DNA from: Parapristionchus giblindavisi
Lineage: Eukaryota > Nematoda > Chromadorea > Rhabditida > Diplogasteridae
Assembly (NCBI GenBank): GCA_943737045.1
Contig: CALSFV010000318.1
Span: 303,501 to 367,500, forward strand
DNA: 64,000 bases
Direction of reading: 5' to 3'
The translations under genes were made by a program, and so were the position numbers. Positions 49,173 through 60,007 of this stretch are shown here, in pieces. Each line of letters starts with the position of its first letter. Within the stretch, counting starts at the first letter, position 1. The notes under the pieces were generated by a model that saw only the letters and a list, made by a program, of their open reading frames with translations, did no database searches and had not been told where the DNA came from.

Positions 49173-49219
49173 TATCTTTATGTCGTCTGCATATAGACGC
49201 GCTAGCACTCCATCTCTTT

Positions 49220-49767
49220 GGACTAACGAAGGTAACTCGGATGTAAAAATAAGGAAAAGTGTAAAAATAAGGAAAAATTTGTTATTATGGTCGATGAGTT
49301 CTTGCTGTAATCTAGCCACGCCATACTGGAACGACTTGGGTTATTGTGCAAACTGGACAGGTAATATACTCCAAAACAAATTGACTGTCTTTTTGTTAGC
49401 GTTACAGGTTTTACTTTGTCAGTTCGAGCGAAGCCTTGACGAAGAAACATTTGACACCGCAGTGGAAGAAGTGATATAAGCTATGGCTTCATATTGTGTA
49501 GTTGTTTACAATAAAGGTACAAAATTCTATCAGCGGCCTCAACTATACGGATGCAATAAATTGACTCCTTCTTTCAACTTATTGTTAGAACAACTCCATT
49601 TTCTGATGTTTTCAGGTTTAGTGATCGGTTCTAGTTTCCCTGCTTTTCAAATTTACTGGTTATAATGCGCGCTGTTATTTCGAATGATCTATCTCTTTCA
49701 AACAAGTGATAATATTGTCAACTCATTGTCAGGCGCTTGTAATTTCAAGAGGTATAGGGGGGTAGAG
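49220..49767. other. Spacer with weak exon-like pieces
   Basis: A + strand stretch (about 49293-49361, ending before GTAATATACT, then 49409 onward after GTTACAG) could be two short exons, but the frame and family are not clear. No firm gene. Confidence 0.3.
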
Positions 49768-49860
49768 ATCCTGAAGAAAGTTTCTTCTACGACTTCGTAG
49801 AGTGTGATGAGATCTTTAAATTGTTGATTGATTACCGTAATTTCTAATTGCGCGGATTCA
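49768..49860 (+). pseudogene. srw exon 1 fragment
   Basis: Reads ...PEESFFYDFVE followed by the intron 1 pattern (GTGTGATGAG to GATTGATTACC) as in genes E and F, then diverges. An orphan remnant of another receptor copy. Confidence 0.75.
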
Positions 49861-49929
49861 CTTTTTTTCATTTCCTTTGGCGTGATGTTTCATTGTTGTC
49901 AAGCTTTGCGATGATAAATACTGTTATGA

Positions 49930-50795
49930 GGCCGTTTGCGTAAGAGTCGAACAAGGGTTGGCACAGGACAAAAATTTTAATACCCTCAAAACTTGTGTAC
50001 AGGGGTTATCGACCTCGCTGATGAAGATGTGCATAGTCATTTGGCTCTAGTGGTCCCGCAACGCCTGGGCGTGATTACGGTATAATCACGTTTTCAATCC
50101 GTTCTCGGTCCATGGTAGAGCTAAAGGTATGAAAATTGGGCTCCTGGGACAGAATTCGATGGCGATGATGGCTGTCTACTTCATTTGTTTTGAAAATTTT
50201 CCGAAAGGTCGTCAATTGGAAAATTTCAGCATCAGGAGTTGTTTACGTCTCAATGCCGCGCGCTCCCTCACCACTCTCTCATTTCCGCACGCTCTCTCGC
50301 CACTCTCGAGAGTGCGAGATAGCGTGCGGAATTGAGAGAGTCCTGTTGCAAAGCGCGCATCATTATATCGAGCCAATGAAAGCTTTCTCCATGGAGATAA
50401 GGGCTCAAAATATATCATTGGAATCCTCTCGTCACGCCGGTTCGAACTGTCATACTCGCTAGGCTCGAAACCGTCTCAATCAAAATTTCCAATTGACAAC
50501 CTTTCGGAAAATTTTCAAAACAAAAGAAGTAGACAACAATCATCGCCATCGAATTCTGTCCCAGGAGCCCAATTTTCATACCTTTAGCTCTACCATGGAC
50601 CGAGAACGGATTGAAAACGTGATTATACCGTAATCACGCCCAGGCGTTGCGGGACCACTAGAGCCAAAATGACTATGCACATCTTCATCAGCGAGGTCGA
50701 TAACCCCTGTACACAAGTTTTGAGGGTATTAAAAATTTTTGCCCTGTGCCAACCCTCTTCCAGATTTGCCCGACTCTTACACAAACGGCATCTTA
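49930..50795. mobile_element. Palindromic element 5' of gene F
   Basis: Arms of about 310 bp (about 49930-50240 and 50480-50795) are inverted copies, starting near GCCGTTTGCGTAAGAGTCG. The spacer has a second palindrome with CTCTCTC/GAGAGAG runs. No coding capacity; superfamily not recognised. Confidence 0.75.
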
Positions 50796-51249
50796 TGATG
50801 CAGAAATGTCAAACTACAACCATGCTTTAAAGATTTTACGGATTTTTACGGGTTTTGAATCCGTAAATTTTACGTTTTTACGGATCCGTAAAATTTTCAT
50901 TTTACGCCCATCCCTGATCCTTAAGTGACAGGCGTGATATTCTTAAGAGACAAGCAGTTAAAGATGATATATTATGGGGCTAAGGGGGGTGGGGATGACG
51001 CATGTGAGCTAGTCGTCTATCTCATATCATCTCAACGATCTTTTCATTGAACACACTCTCGTTCAGCTTGAGTGAACATATTATTCAAGATTCCCGATTC
51101 GAGATCATCGACCATATAATAAGTAGATACCAAGAAAACCAGATAGTTCGAATTCGATATGTATTTCATTTATTCACTCAAATCGCTGAAGAAAGATAAT
51201 CTCTTAATTCCTTATTTTTCTTTACTTTTATGCCTCAAATTTCATCTAA
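50796..51249. other. Gene F 5' flank
   Basis: It contains short TTTACGGAT repeats near 50833-50900 and then sequence shared with the flanks of E and G, including GTTCAGCTTGAGTGAACATA at about 51060. Confidence 0.5.
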
Positions 51250-51288
51250 TGAGCATAGCAAAGGCGGATTCCCCAACGCAAAACGACA
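51250..51288 (+). promoter_or_regulatory. Conserved upstream box, gene F
   Basis: TGAGCATAGCAAAGGCGGAT then TCCCCAACGCAAAACGACA, about 40-78 bp before the ATG at 51327. Confidence 0.5.
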
Positions 51289-52553
51289 CTGGAAATAGTG
51301 CTTCCTTCTTTTCATTTTAATATAAAATGATCAAACTGTGCACGACAACTTTATTTGACGTTCCTGAAGAAAGTTTCCTCTACGATTTCATAGAGTATGT
51401 TGAGAATATTGATTTTTTGATTGATTAACTAATTTCTACTCAGGGTACTGTCAGAGTATTACGATCGTTCGAATTATATCCTAATCCTAGTTCTCAGTCC
51501 CATCAATATCATTGCCAATATTTTCATCCTTTTTCTTCTTACCAGGTTCGATACCGTATTCTTGTGCCATCGAAAAATAAACCATTTAGAAAATCGCTCC
51601 GTTCACCGGTCAACGCTGTTTTTGTAATGATGGCAATCAATCAAACGATATTGCTTATTTTCTATCTCACTACGACTCTGAAATATGAATCAATGGAGAG
51701 TTGCAAGTAAGGTCGACTTATTTAATCATTGAGTCCGCACAATCAAAGAAAATTTATCTCTGGATATCCGAGTGTTCATTGGCAATGAATGTTAACCTAA
51801 AAAATCACAGACAAAGACGAAGTTATAAAGTCAAAATTAAACAATCTTTTTTTCAGTAAACATTTCTACACATACGTCTTTGCCGTATATGAAGCGGTGG
51901 AGGCATATTGCAAAGTAACTTTTGACTCTTTCACTCCATGGCTTGCAGGTAGACATCGTTATGAGCCACTTTGTATTGCCGTATATTTATACATGCGTCG
52001 GCGTAAATTTTGGAAGGTGTTGGGTCCCAAGCGGAAAACCCTGATGGTCCATGAAATTACTGTAAAAGGTTACGGCAGTCAATCATTATTGATCAATGGG
52101 TAGGTTAACTTCTTACCGTATCCCCTTTGACAATCAGGGTTTTCCACTTGGGACCAAACACGCTCCAAAATTTACGCCGACGCATACGTAGCAAACTGTA
52201 ATGCACGTGAAGAGGTAGGCGCGTAAAGTAAATGTAATGACGCATATACGATCACGAATATATGCGAATACAAGATATATTCATCAGTTGTGCTTACATC
52301 TGTTAGAATTGCATCTATTCGAAGTAGAGGAAGATGGGAACCAAGTTATCGGAGTATGGCTGCATATTGCTTCATTGTTTTTCTATTGATTCTCGTTGGA
52401 AATATTCCACTATCACTGATGGTTATTATCAGAAAATATGAATGGAGGACCATTTGTCAAACTCATAGGTTGGAAATTTGACCTCTTCAATTTACGATTT
52501 CACTGTGAAATGTTGAATTTACGGTTTCAGCGATGATTCTTCTATAGTGTATA

Positions 52554-53039
52554 TCGTACATGTAAAAATCATTGTATCATGAACGGTGTGAATGGGTCTG
52601 AACGGATCAGGCCGATCAAGATTTTGAGCGAGCGATTATGAGCGAACCGAACATTTTCGTAATTTCTCTTTGTTTTCATTGTTTTTCTCTCAATCGAATC
52701 TACTATATTAAAATAAATTAGGCCACAATATTGCCATTTAACAAAAATCATTGCTCTCACTTTGAAGAAATTGCCCCAATGAACCAAAATTGACCTAATT
52801 ATTCAGCGCATAATCGGAACAGTTTATTCAACGTACAATCAATGATTTTGGTTAAATGGCAATATTTTGGCCTAATTTATTTTAATGTAATAGATTCGAA
52901 TAAGAGAAAAACAATGAAAACAAAGAGACATTACGAAAATGTTCGGTTCGCTCATAATCGCTCGCTCAAAATCTTGATCGGCCTGATCCGTTCAGACCCA
53001 TTCACACCGTTCATGATAAAATGATTTTTACATGTACGA
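52554..53039. mobile_element. TA-inserting palindromic MITE, copy 2 (gene F exon 6)
   Basis: 486 bp, ends TCGTACATGT and complement, flanked by TA; same family as 1104-1544 and 60008-60473. The two halves pair over most of their length. Confidence 0.88.
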
Positions 53040-53775
53040 TATTATGATTTTCGCTGAAACGACTTTCCAAAACAACTGCTTGGTAAATTCAAAATTAGAG
53101 TTAAATTAGCAAATTTATGATTTCAGTTATTGAGAATGCTATATTATGTGTCTGGAGTGATTCATAATGCTCTTCCTTGTCTGCTTCTAATCATTTTAAC
53201 AACAGTATTGCTGAGGGAACTGGGAAAAGTATTCGTTTCAAATTACACCACACCAATTGTAAATACAATTTTCAGATTTCGAAAAATCGCGTGAAAATAA
53301 TGGAAAGGCAGTCGTTTTCTGACTATGAGCTTCACGAGAAGGTTAAGGGCTTAGAAAGAGCGAGTAAATTACTCTTGAGGATCGTATTAGTAACACTCAT
53401 CTCAGAGTTACCGCAAGGTTAGCGAATATTTGTAATTGATTCCGATTAAAATGGAGAATAATATTTGAGCTGTTCTGTGCATCGGTGCTGCAATGTTGTC
53501 TGACACGTTTCAAGATAAAGTTTTAAATAAACTCAGTTAGTTGTCAAATTCATTTAAATATTTCGTTCACTATCGAAGGAAGAGTTAAAGAAGGGGACCC
53601 TCGAGTTTTTTCGTGACTAAACTGACCAGGCAGATCTACAGATCACATCTCCCTGAATACAAAAACAATTTTTTCTAAAATTTTCGATGCCCACAGTAAA
53701 ACCGGGATTAAAGTTCATTGATGTCCAGGGAAAGGCGCGAGTTTTTGAATTTGAAGGATAGATATATAGAAAATT

Positions 53776-53850
53776 AAAAACGGGAACCGAACCCGCGTGG
53801 CACGGTTACAAACGGTGGCATGTAACCACTTAGCTGTACACGCTCTTCAT
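53776..53850 (-). other. tRNA-like sequence in gene F intron 9
   Basis: On the - strand, CAGCTAAGTGGTTACATG resembles an A box and GGGTTCGGTTCCC a B box that forms a good T-arm (CGGG...CCCG). The anticodon arm does not fold convincingly, so it is a tRNA pseudogene or the head of a SINE, not a functional tRNA. Confidence 0.45.
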
Positions 53851-54276
53851 GTCAATAGCGCACCCCAAATCTCCTGATTCCCATTCTTTAAAGGCACACC
53901 CGAGCTTTCTCCAATGCTCTTGTTACTTTTTTCTAGTAAAGAATTACATAGGTCTTGTGCGCATTTAAAGGACTATAACTGAAATGCACTTAAATACTTT
54001 AATTTAAATACAAAAAAATTCTTTAAATTCAGGTGGGATGATATCACTCGTTGCGATAGCTGCTTCATCGTGTAATCTAATCATTTTCATGACAATGTCA
54101 AACAAGTTCAGAGAGGTTTAAATTGATTTTTCATTCAATTATTACATTTTATTTTCTAGGACGCTAAACGACACTGTATTCATTTTAAGAACATTATTTT
54201 ATGTAAAGCAAGTGCAAATCGTAAATTACCGACAACAACTGTAATGTATTCTAATGTCAACTTTTACCTGCCCTGA

Positions 54277-54984
54277 GTTTATAAAGTATAAACGTGTGCA
54301 GTTTATATTTGGACGAACTTCCCCTTTTCGTATGAGAGATTGACAAATTGATATTTGTTTTCTCCGTCTTGTATATCTTTAAAATGTAAAAATTCAAACA
54401 AATAGTTACACCAATGAATCAAAGCGAACATATTGTTATGTATAAATACAGATCGCTGGATTAGCAGTGATCACCCACAGGACTTCGTGTGCCTTGAATA
54501 ACGGGTTGTAACTTTACCTTTACCTTTATAAATACAGAACGGAATTAGCGTTAACAAAGGTTTAAAAAAACAAAAGTCGAAACACAAAAGTTCTAACATT
54601 ATTTTTTGAGGTTCGCAACGAGGTATACTGCAAACCTTGAGGACTACAAAATTCAACATCTTACCAGAGAATATTTTTTCTGGTCAGTGTTTCAAGGGTA
54701 CATGGGATCAATTGTTTTATCTATTTGAAATCGACATTTTTAGACACCAACTGATTTCAAAGCAATTAGTCTAACAAGGGAAGTGTAAAAAATATCTTTT
54801 AGACCTATGGATGGGAGTATTTTTCCTCGATAGCTATTGGCAATATAAGGTCGGAACCAAAAAATCAGAACCTGGCATGCACTTTCCGATTTTATATAAA
54901 TAATTATATTTTGTGCATTCGAACGCGCTGTTTAGAGGGATGAAATAAGACTCCCCTGATAGAGCACTTGAAAGATCAGTGAGA
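54277..54984. other. Gene F 3' flank
   Basis: No gene seen. AT-rich, with no repeat or element end that I can support. Confidence 0.4.
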
Positions 54985-55645
54985 ACGTGGCGGTGTGGTG
55001 TAACGGTAGTGTGTTCTTTAACGGTCCCAAGAAATTTTAACGGTCCCATAAAAATTAACCGGTCCCATAAAAGTTTACCGTTAACATACGAGTAGAAAAT
55101 TCAGGAAAAGTAAGCGCTCTAACATTTTCATAACTTCATTCACTACGCTGTGCCAGTAATAGGATGAATGAGTACGTTTATACTCCCATATCAGCATTTG
55201 TCATGTAATCGAGAGATTGAAGATGCAATGTGTTGTTCAGAAGGAGATGTAGCACCCTACCTCTTCTATCAATTAGCCGTTATCTCCTTTATTGCACGAT
55301 AAACTCTAATGAGTAATTGAGTTGTTAATATCAAAATGCAATGAAAAAATAGTATGAAGAAAAAAAACAAATTATTTCAGATCCATGGGACCGGTAAACT
55401 TTCATGGGACCCGTAAAGTTTTATGGGACCGGTAAAGTTTTATGGGACCGTTAAACTTTCTTGGGACCGGTGAACTTCCATGGGACCGGTAAACTTTCAT
55501 GGGACCCGCAAACTTCCATGGGACCGGTAAACTTTCATAGGACCAGTAAACTTTCTTGGGTCCGGTATACTTCCATGGGACCCGTAAAGTAGAACAGAGC
55601 CGTGTGTTCTCCTCTTGATTACTATGTGGGTGGTTCGAATACACC
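54985..55645 (+). other. tRNA-like or SINE unit split by a repeat element
   Basis: An A-box-like GTGGTGTAACGGTAGTGTG lies at about 54992-55010. The B-box-like GGTTCGAATACACC is at about 55632-55645. Between them sits a repeat block (55018-55601) bounded by GTGTGTTCT on both sides, as expected for a target duplication. Without the block, A and B boxes would be at normal tRNA spacing. The structure was not computed. Confidence 0.4.
55018..55601. mobile_element. Element with inverted tandem GGACCGGTAAAC repeats
   Basis: The right side (55385-55590) has about ten copies of a 19-20 bp unit of the form GGGACCGGTAAACTTTCAT with variation. The left side (55018-55075) has three inverted copies. The middle is non-repetitive and AT-rich. 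Flanking GTGTGTTCT repeats suggest insertion with an 8-9 bp duplication. Confidence 0.65.
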
Positions 55646-56449
55646 TATAGTTATTTTTTGCTGATTTTTAACTGCTTCGGACTTGTAATTTTTATCAGAA
55701 ATAAAATTAAAATCTTTTTCACATTTTTTATGTAGCTGTTGAACTTGAATTTTATCATTTAGGTATGCAAAAAATAAAGCAACATTTCGTTTACTAGCAT
55801 AGTGACATTTAATTTTGGGATTGTTCATCTGTACCAAGCGGATACTGAAGAATAATATTTTCATAATTTGTCCATACAATGTTTGGCCAAACTTTCGTAA
55901 ACTATTCTTCCTTTACACGGGGACAATTAATCAGTGAGATTATTTTTGAAACGCTCCAAATGTGATTGAATATCCGATTACAATACGGTATTATTGTACT
56001 TCCTGATGCGAGTCAGACAGCAGAGTAATATACAAACTAATAGGTTGGTTAGGAAGTCCGGGACTTTTCTAGCAAAAATCTCAGTAGTTCTCAAGCGAGT
56101 AGATCTTAGATATTGGTTATCATCAGCGATGATCTTCCTCCGTCTCCCTTGCAGGGCTCCAATCCCAATTGGGTAACTGGAAAGCGTGCAGTGGAGAAAC
56201 ATGTGAAGAGCAGAGATAGAGAACACGTCACACGCTGGACCAACTACTATGGCATAAACAGATTACTTCTCCTGACCCCGTTTAACGTGATTTCGATTTG
56301 AATTGATTGAGACAGGAAAAAAGTTTTCCAATTTTTACCGAAAAGAATTTTTCGCCCAACCCTGGAGTGCATCACTCACTTCTCATCGCCAGTCACGATT
56401 CATTCGACCCATTCGAACAGGTGAGGAGTTGCAACGACTCTGTATTTAT
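55646..56449. other. Spacer with mariner 3' remnant
   Basis: At 55990-56160 the - strand reads a mariner-like C-terminus (RRRKIIADDNQYL) next to a TTAGGTTGGTTAGGAAGTC terminal-type sequence at 56040. A related remnant lies at 63770-63890. No other gene. Confidence 0.45.
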
Positions 56450-56976
56450 CAGGGTTGCGCGGAAAATTTTCCGACCGGAAAAATTTTCCGGTTTTTCCGA
56501 CCCCTTTTCGGAAAATTTTCCGATCGGAAAATTTTCCGAAAAAATACCGGAAAACCGGAAAAAAATTAAATGCTGTACAGAGTAAAATAATATACATGAA
56601 ACACAACTTTTGAAGATTTTTTGGTCATTTTTATCAGACTAATCATATCATACCCATGATTTGATAATAATGATCTTCAATCACATGGCGTTGTTGTTCC
56701 TAAACGTGAACATTCAACTCCTAGGATTCTAAGCTTCACAATGTTCGTTTAAATGTTTTTGGGTAATTGTTATCTTTTATTTGCTGCAAAATGATTTATG
56801 ATCATTCCTATGTATGCTTTGATCGTTTTCGAAAGTAATTGTTAGATGAAACACTTGAAAATGCGTTTTCAGAATTTTTCCGGTTTTTCCGTTTTTTCCG
56901 GATTTTTTCCGGTATTTTAGACCGGAAAAAAAGTTTTCCGAAATTTTTTCCGAAAAATATTTTCCGCGCAACATTG
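56450..56976. mobile_element. hAT-type MITE with 8-bp target duplication
   Basis: 527 bp, ends CAGGGTTGCGCGGAAAA and the complement of CAATGTTGCGCGGAAAA, flanked by GTATTTAT on both sides (56442-56449, 56977-56984). Both ends hold runs of TTTTCCG/CGGAAAA repeats. 8-bp duplication fits hAT. Confidence 0.88.
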
Positions 56977-57009
56977 GTATTTATTCGAGGAATATAGAGG
57001 AATAGTGTA

Positions 57010-58107
57010 CAGGGTGGGGATTAATTATTGACACACCATAAAAAACGGTACATCTTTTTCCAAAAAATCTAGTTCCGTTTAAATGTATACCAAATAATCT
57101 TCAAACATCTGGGAATACAATAAAACAATCATTGCCCGATTCTGCCTCCATTGGGCTTGATGGCGTCCTTGAGACGGGAGGGGTATGCCTCTCTCAATAT
57201 ACGCGGGTTGGGCAGACCCTCATAATCGTGTTCTCCGACGAGAAGCTGTTCATCGTGCAAGCCGCCTATAACCCCCAGAGTCACCGAGTGCTTACTGCGG
57301 ACCCCCAGGTTGCTAACTGCAATGGTAGGATTGTCCATACCACCTCCGAATCCCTAAAAACTAATTGTTTGGGCAGGGATTTTCGCCGCCATAAAGTTTT
57401 TGCGAATCCGGGCGCCAAGGTCAACAAGGGGTGAATAGGGACGCATAGCTCCCCTGGAGCCGTTCCCACTTCGGAAACTGCTCGTGGACATCCGAGCAGG
57501 ATTGATCTCCAGTTTATAAGGCAAAGATCGTTAAGGCGAGGTGAAAGGAGCAGTTTTCCGAATTCATCCGAGGAGATTATTGGCTGCCTCCTAGCCCGAT
57601 CTCAGCCCCTGGTCTACTCAGCCTGGGGCACATTGAAGGATAGGTCCTGCACTACTCCCCATACAAAGCTATGTAAAGACCCTGAAGAAATGAGAGGGAC
57701 CACTGTATCCTATGAGAGATCCCCCTTTCCACCTCAGAGATATCAAACCCTGACCCCCCCCCCCAATATATCACATTTAAATTCCATGAATTTTCACTAG
57801 TCACTTTTATGTGTTTCGTTTCGTGCATACGCACGTTGATAAAATATATATATATATATATATATAAATCTTTGGAGAAGGAGTGGTCGAAGATGAACAC
57901 CACCTACCTGCGTACAGTGAAAGCGGCGTACGCCTCCCTTCTCAAGGACGACATCAAGTCCAATGGAGGCAGACTCGAGCAATGATTGTTTTATTGTATT
58001 CCCAGATGTTTGAAGATTATTTGGTATACATTTGAACGGAACTCGTTTTTTTTTTGAAAAAAAGATATTCCGTTTTTACAGTGTGTCAATAATTAATCCC
58101 CTCCCTG
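57010..58107 (+). mobile_element. Tc1/mariner-type element, relic
   Basis: 1098 bp, ends CAGGG(T/A)GGGGATTAATT, followed by ATTGACACAC, flanked by TA. The terminal about 180 bp of both sides are inverted copies. Confidence 0.8.
57190..57985 (+). pseudogene. Tc1/mariner-type transposase, degenerate
   Basis: IIVFSDEKLFIVQAAYNPQS at about 57220-57280 is the first catalytic block (FSDEK type). A shifted frame then gives PLVYSAWGTLK (third block) near 57605-57640. C-terminal WSKMNTTYLRTVKAAY and KSNGGRLEQ lie near 57880-57985 after an unrelated interruption with a TA run at 57845-57865. Frameshifts and loss of the middle block show it is dead. Confidence 0.75.
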
Positions 58108-58130
58108 TAATAGCTGTGTGATATAACTAC

Positions 58131-58318
58131 ACTGAGAGCAAACTTACCTAAATATGGGTAATAGATTTGCCAACTTACTTGTGTACACGATTTGCCCAAA
58201 TTCGGGCAAATGGTAACCCAAAGACCACCGATTTGCCCATATACATGCTAGTATTTGTCTGAATACGGGCAAATCGTTCGCCAACCAACGGCATTCGGGC
58301 AAATTTAGTCTCTGTGTA
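58131..58318. mobile_element. Diverged relative of the 166-bp MITE
   Basis: It starts CACTGAGAGCAAACTTACCT exactly as 21571 and 28905 and ends AGTCTCTGTG, with partly pairing CGGGCAAAT repeats between. Probably the same family or a relative with a different interior. Confidence 0.55.
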
Positions 58319-58413
58319 GGCGAAACAATGATAATTTATGCATAAGATGAACGTCTCGGTGTCTTTATATACATATAACAATATATTTGCTTATAGTTAG
58401 ATTCTTTAACGTA

Positions 58414-59874
58414 CTCTGAGAAAGCGACTCCCGGAATAGTCACCGAAAAAAGCTAGATAGTCGCTAGATCGTGAAAAATACAGAAAAGCTACTCGATAAA
58501 AGCTAGATAGCCGCTAGGCTAGAAAAAACATCCAGGAAAAAGCTAGATAGCCGCTAGATACACATACCCGCTAGATTCTCTCCTCGAAAAGCGCTAGATC
58601 CAGCTCGCGCGCGTTGCGTACGCGCAGCGTGTCGTTGAATTAATTTTTTTAGGCCTAAAATTTACGGTTTTAATTCTTGTTTTCGTGATTTTTTTTTTGA
58701 ATTTGTTCAACGACCTCATCGTACACTCTCGTATACTTCACCCCCTTGCTAATTTCGTCCCCTATTCATTCCCGGCAAGAAGTTATCACTGTATTTATGT
58801 GCCAATTCTAATTAGTTTTGAGATCTCTTTCATTTTTAACTCTTGTTTTTCATTTTTGGTACTGTTCAGCTATGTATGTGACGCATATCCTGAAGAAGAT
58901 GATGATTTTGAAGAAGTAGATGCAGATGAACATGCAAATGAAGAGGAATTAGAGATTGTTATCGATTATCCTTCTGAACAACTCCAAGAGCCAGGTATAA
59001 AGTGATTTCACTTGTCGTATTACATCATATTGCATTACAACAACTTTATCAGCCGATTGGGGTGTTATGTAAGCTGGGTCGCTATTAGGGTTTTCCGATG
59101 AGTCAATCGTGTCTTAAGACAATGCAATTGCAAGACTTGCAAGACACGATCGGACTTGTCGTATTACGTTAATTTATTTAAATTATTTTCGAAAACAATT
59201 TTCAGGTGCATATGAAGATTCGATGTTGCTATACTCCTCAGTAATATTATATAAATTTGATGTATCTTTGAGAACTTTTGGCCTGAAAATGAAGACGAAC
59301 TATCTCACGGAGTTGTCTCCATGTAAGCAAGCTATACAAACAAATCGTTCATGCAGTCATTCAACCACGCTCTACAGCGAAAACTTTGTATTTAGTTAAG
59401 AGTTAACGAAAACATTCTTTCTTTTTATTTCTTTTAATTATTCAAGCCTTTGTTTTCAGATATGTCAAAGAAATATGCTACAAATCTGGAGTTGCTCGTC
59501 AGACTATATGCCGATCGCGCCATAATGAAATTGATTATTATCATGCACGTTCTATTGACGTTAACGTTATTCTAGTATCATGTTTATTGTTAGAATTTAA
59601 TTGTTTCATATGTTTCCTTATTGTGAATTACAGGTCTGAATAAACTATGTTTGTAATGTCTCACGAGTTAGATTTACGTTAAAAAACGAGGGAAAAGTCA
59701 GAAATCAGTTTGCGATAGCAAAACCACATGAGATTACGGTAGTCCCGGAAAAAGCTAGATTTTCTCCCACATAGCCGCACGCTAGATTTTCTCCCCGAAA
59801 CACTCCCACATATTCTCCGTATAGGCGCTATCTAGCTTTTTTCTGTGACTTTTCATGGAGTCGTTGTCTCTGAG
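58414..59874 (+). mobile_element. TA-flanked TIR element carrying a spliced frame
   Basis: Inverted ends CTCTGAGAAAGCGACTCC / CTCAGAGACAACGACTCC, followed by GAAAAAAGCTAGATAG, flanked by TA. Subterminal regions hold many AAAGCTAGATAG(C)CGCTAG repeats in opposite orientation on the two sides. The interior carries exons rather than a recognised transposase. Confidence 0.7.
58871..59576 (+). CDS. Spliced acidic reading frame inside TIR element
   Basis: Three exons with standard splice signals: about 58871-58995 (after ACTGTTCAG, before GTATAAAG), 59208-59323 (after TTTTCAG, before GTAAGC) and 59460-59576 (after TTTTCAG, ends TAG). The frame stays open through all joins for about 118 codons. The N-terminal part is very acidic (YPEEDDDFEEVDADE), the middle has LLYSSVILYKFDVSLRTFGL and the C-terminus ends with a hydrophobic stretch (KLIIIMHVLLTLTLF). 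No in-frame ATG is seen at the start, so a further 5' exon or a truncated capture is likely. Not recognised. Confidence 0.45.
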
Positions 59875-60007
59875 TAACTATTTGTTTGAACTTTTACAAT
59901 TAATTGACCAAGACACAGAGATGTTCGTCCAAATTTCAGCATCATCGGTCTTACATTTGAAAAAAAGTCGATTCAGTGAGAAATCATCATTGTTGAGTCA
60001 ATATGTA

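Larger units (their letters stand above)
46829..49215 (-). pseudogene. CR1-like LINE relic, split by a Tc1 element
   Basis: On the - strand the YADDIK catalytic box of a reverse transcriptase is at about 49210-49175. The frame then stops at a TA where the Tc1 (47585-49172) is inserted, and resumes at 47582 with YKSFSS, then WAADWQLPLASHKCNSLHLG. A frameshift around 47400 follows, then a long C-terminal piece (47299-46829) with YSIYIRPILESASTVFNP and KVLEQVQNYFTKRLF. The two sides join in frame if the Tc1 and one TA are ignored. The upstream part of ORF2 is missing: sequence beyond 49220 is not LINE-like. Confidence 0.85.
51327..54276 (+). pseudogene. srw-type chemoreceptor F, exon 6 split by a MITE
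   Basis: Exons: 51327-51394, 51444-51545, 51590-51706, 51857-51948, 52288-52468, 52531-53086 (64 nt plus MITE), 53127-53228, 53276-53417, 53470-53535, 54033-54115, 54160-54276. Every other exon is open and in phase (378 codons including stop if the insert is discounted). Shared marks: RKSLRSPVNAVFVMMAINQ, FDSFTPWLA, SMAAYCFIVFLLILVGNIPL, SGVIHNALPCLLLI, ERASKLLLRIVLVTLISEL, AASSCNLIIFMTM. The MITE (52554-53039) lies in the exon between SSIVY and FAETTFQNN, adding 488 nt. No other lesion is seen, so inactivation, if real, is recent. Intron 9 contains a tRNA-like sequence. Confidence 0.85.

Noticed and set aside
53776..53850. Functional tRNA gene
   Set aside because: A and B boxes are present, but the anticodon arm does not fold well, so I list it only as tRNA-like.
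55402..55644. Tandem-repeat protein with RSHGSSPVP-type units
   Set aside because: It comes from the non-coding 19-20 bp minisatellite; the unit length is not kept to a multiple of three.
57652..57903. 83-codon frame with poly-YI stretch
   Set aside because: It crosses a TA microsatellite inside a dead mariner-type element.
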